A DNA stretch of 5,757 nucleotides, taken from Pontimonas sp. (lineage in GTDB: Bacteria > Actinomycetota > Actinomycetes > Actinomycetales > Microbacteriaceae). The notes below the pieces were generated by a model. That model searched no databases. It was not told the origin of the DNA and was given only the letters and a program-made list of their open reading frames with translations. The stretch lies in NCBI GenBank assembly GCA_021741945.1, contig JAIOWV010000081.1, positions 1 to 5,757 on the forward strand, written 5' to 3'. The position numbers and the translations under genes were made by a program. Below, in pieces: positions 5,322-5,757 of the stretch. Position 1 is the stretch's first letter. Each line of letters begins with the position of its first letter.

Positions 5322-5757
5322 TACTTCTTGCCTTTCTTCGCTGCACCGGCGGCAATAGCCTCGGCAGTGGGTTCATGACGAATCTGGCCATCGTGGGTTA
5401 GACATGCCCCCGCGACAACCTCATCCTCGAAATCTGGCTGGACTTTCTTGTCCTTGGTCATCAACTCGAGAAGGTTGGCGACGTTCTTGGCAAAGAGACG
5501 CGACGCGTCATAGGCCATGCTGGAGGGCACATCTTTCATACCGACCAGAGTGATGCTTCCTCCGGTCTTTCCCACAGAGATTGCCACGTCTGTGCCTGGC
5601 TTAGATCCCTCGACGTTACCGCCGGTTTCAGCAGCAAGGTCAATGATGACCGAGCCTGGCTTCATGCCCTTCATCATCGCCTGGGTGATGAGTCGGGGAG
5701 CGGGACGCCCGGGGATTGCTGCAGTCGTGATGATGACGTCGGCCGCACTCACGTAGG
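5321..5757 (-). CDS. pntA: NAD(P) transhydrogenase subunit alpha1, C-terminal part
   Basis: The last 145 or so codons of the soluble NAD(H)-binding alpha1 subunit (domain I); the gene continues past the right edge of the window. Visible blocks are ITTAAIPGRPAPRLI and GSVIIDLAAETGGNVE, which belong to the second Rossmann-like subdomain, then GMKDVPSSMAYDASRLFAKN, which corresponds to the region ending in ADASPLFAKN in Rhodospirillum alpha1. The protein ends in a short Ala/Lys-rich tail (AAKKGKK) with no membrane helices, which are in the separate alpha2. A GTG at 5752 is internal: the reading frame continues upstream with Tyr and into the expected sequence, so it is not the start. The stop TAA overlaps the pntAb ATG by one base. 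Full length in the family is about 370-390 residues. Confidence 0.95.
   Translation of the reverse strand, partial: YVSAADVIITTAAIPGRPAPRLITQAMMKGMKPGSVIIDLAAETGGNVEGSKPGTDVAISVGKTGGSITLVGMKDVPSSMAYDASRLFAKNVANLLELMTKDKKVQPDFEDEVVAGACLTHDGQIRHEPTAEAIAAGAAKKGKK

Noticed and set aside
5750..5752. GTG as the start of pntA alpha1
   Set aside because: The frame stays open to the window edge and the family requires more than 200 further N-terminal residues, so the gene is cut by the window, not short.

Overview
The window looks like a piece of an actinobacterial chromosome, most likely from the Microbacteriaceae. The evidence is a tRNA-Glu/Asp/Phe cluster, a split three-gene proton-translocating transhydrogenase (alpha1, alpha2, beta), and a lycopene-elongase-type UbiA prenyltransferase next to a CrtI-family carotenoid desaturase. 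Base composition is moderate rather than very GC-rich, and spacing is extremely tight. This would fit the small-genome aquatic Microbacteriaceae (Aquiluna, Rhodoluna or Pontimonas-like), but genus is an inference and cannot be settled from this stretch.

Layout. Positions 1-250 carry three tRNA genes on the + strand: the 3' part of tRNA-Glu(TTC), a complete tRNA-Asp(GTC) and a complete tRNA-Phe(GAA). An 18-nt... AT-rich spacer (43-59) separates the first two, and a long stem-loop (139-175) separates the last two. From 256 to the right edge everything is on the - strand. Read in the direction of transcription it is pntA alpha1 (cut by the window edge), pntAb alpha2, pntB, a YciI-family small protein, a YdfG-like short-chain dehydrogenase, a crtEb-like prenyltransferase and a CrtI/CrtD-like desaturase. 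Adjacent genes overlap by 1, 4, 11 and 4 nt or are separated by only 9 and 36 nt, so there is little room for promoters or terminators between them. The run looks like one seven-gene transcription unit whose promoter lies beyond position 5757.

How the genes may work together. PntA/PntAb/PntB use the proton gradient to reduce NADP+ with NADH. The elongase and desaturase belong to C40-to-C50 carotenoid metabolism, whose isoprenoid precursors require NADPH. The short-chain dehydrogenase is probably NADP(H)-linked and the YciI protein is of unknown function. A shared redox/NADPH theme is plausible but inferred. The last - strand gene ends 5 nt from the 3' end of tRNA-Phe, so the two transcription units converge with almost no gap.

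No mobile elements, CRISPR arrays, phage genes or broken genes were seen. There is no gene-free stretch over 300 bases. I found no clearly new system. The points most worth a second look are the linkage of transhydrogenase and carotenoid genes, the tRNA-Phe T-loop, the stem-loops at 139-175 and 2525-2559, and the placement of the conserved membrane histidine in alpha2 rather than beta.
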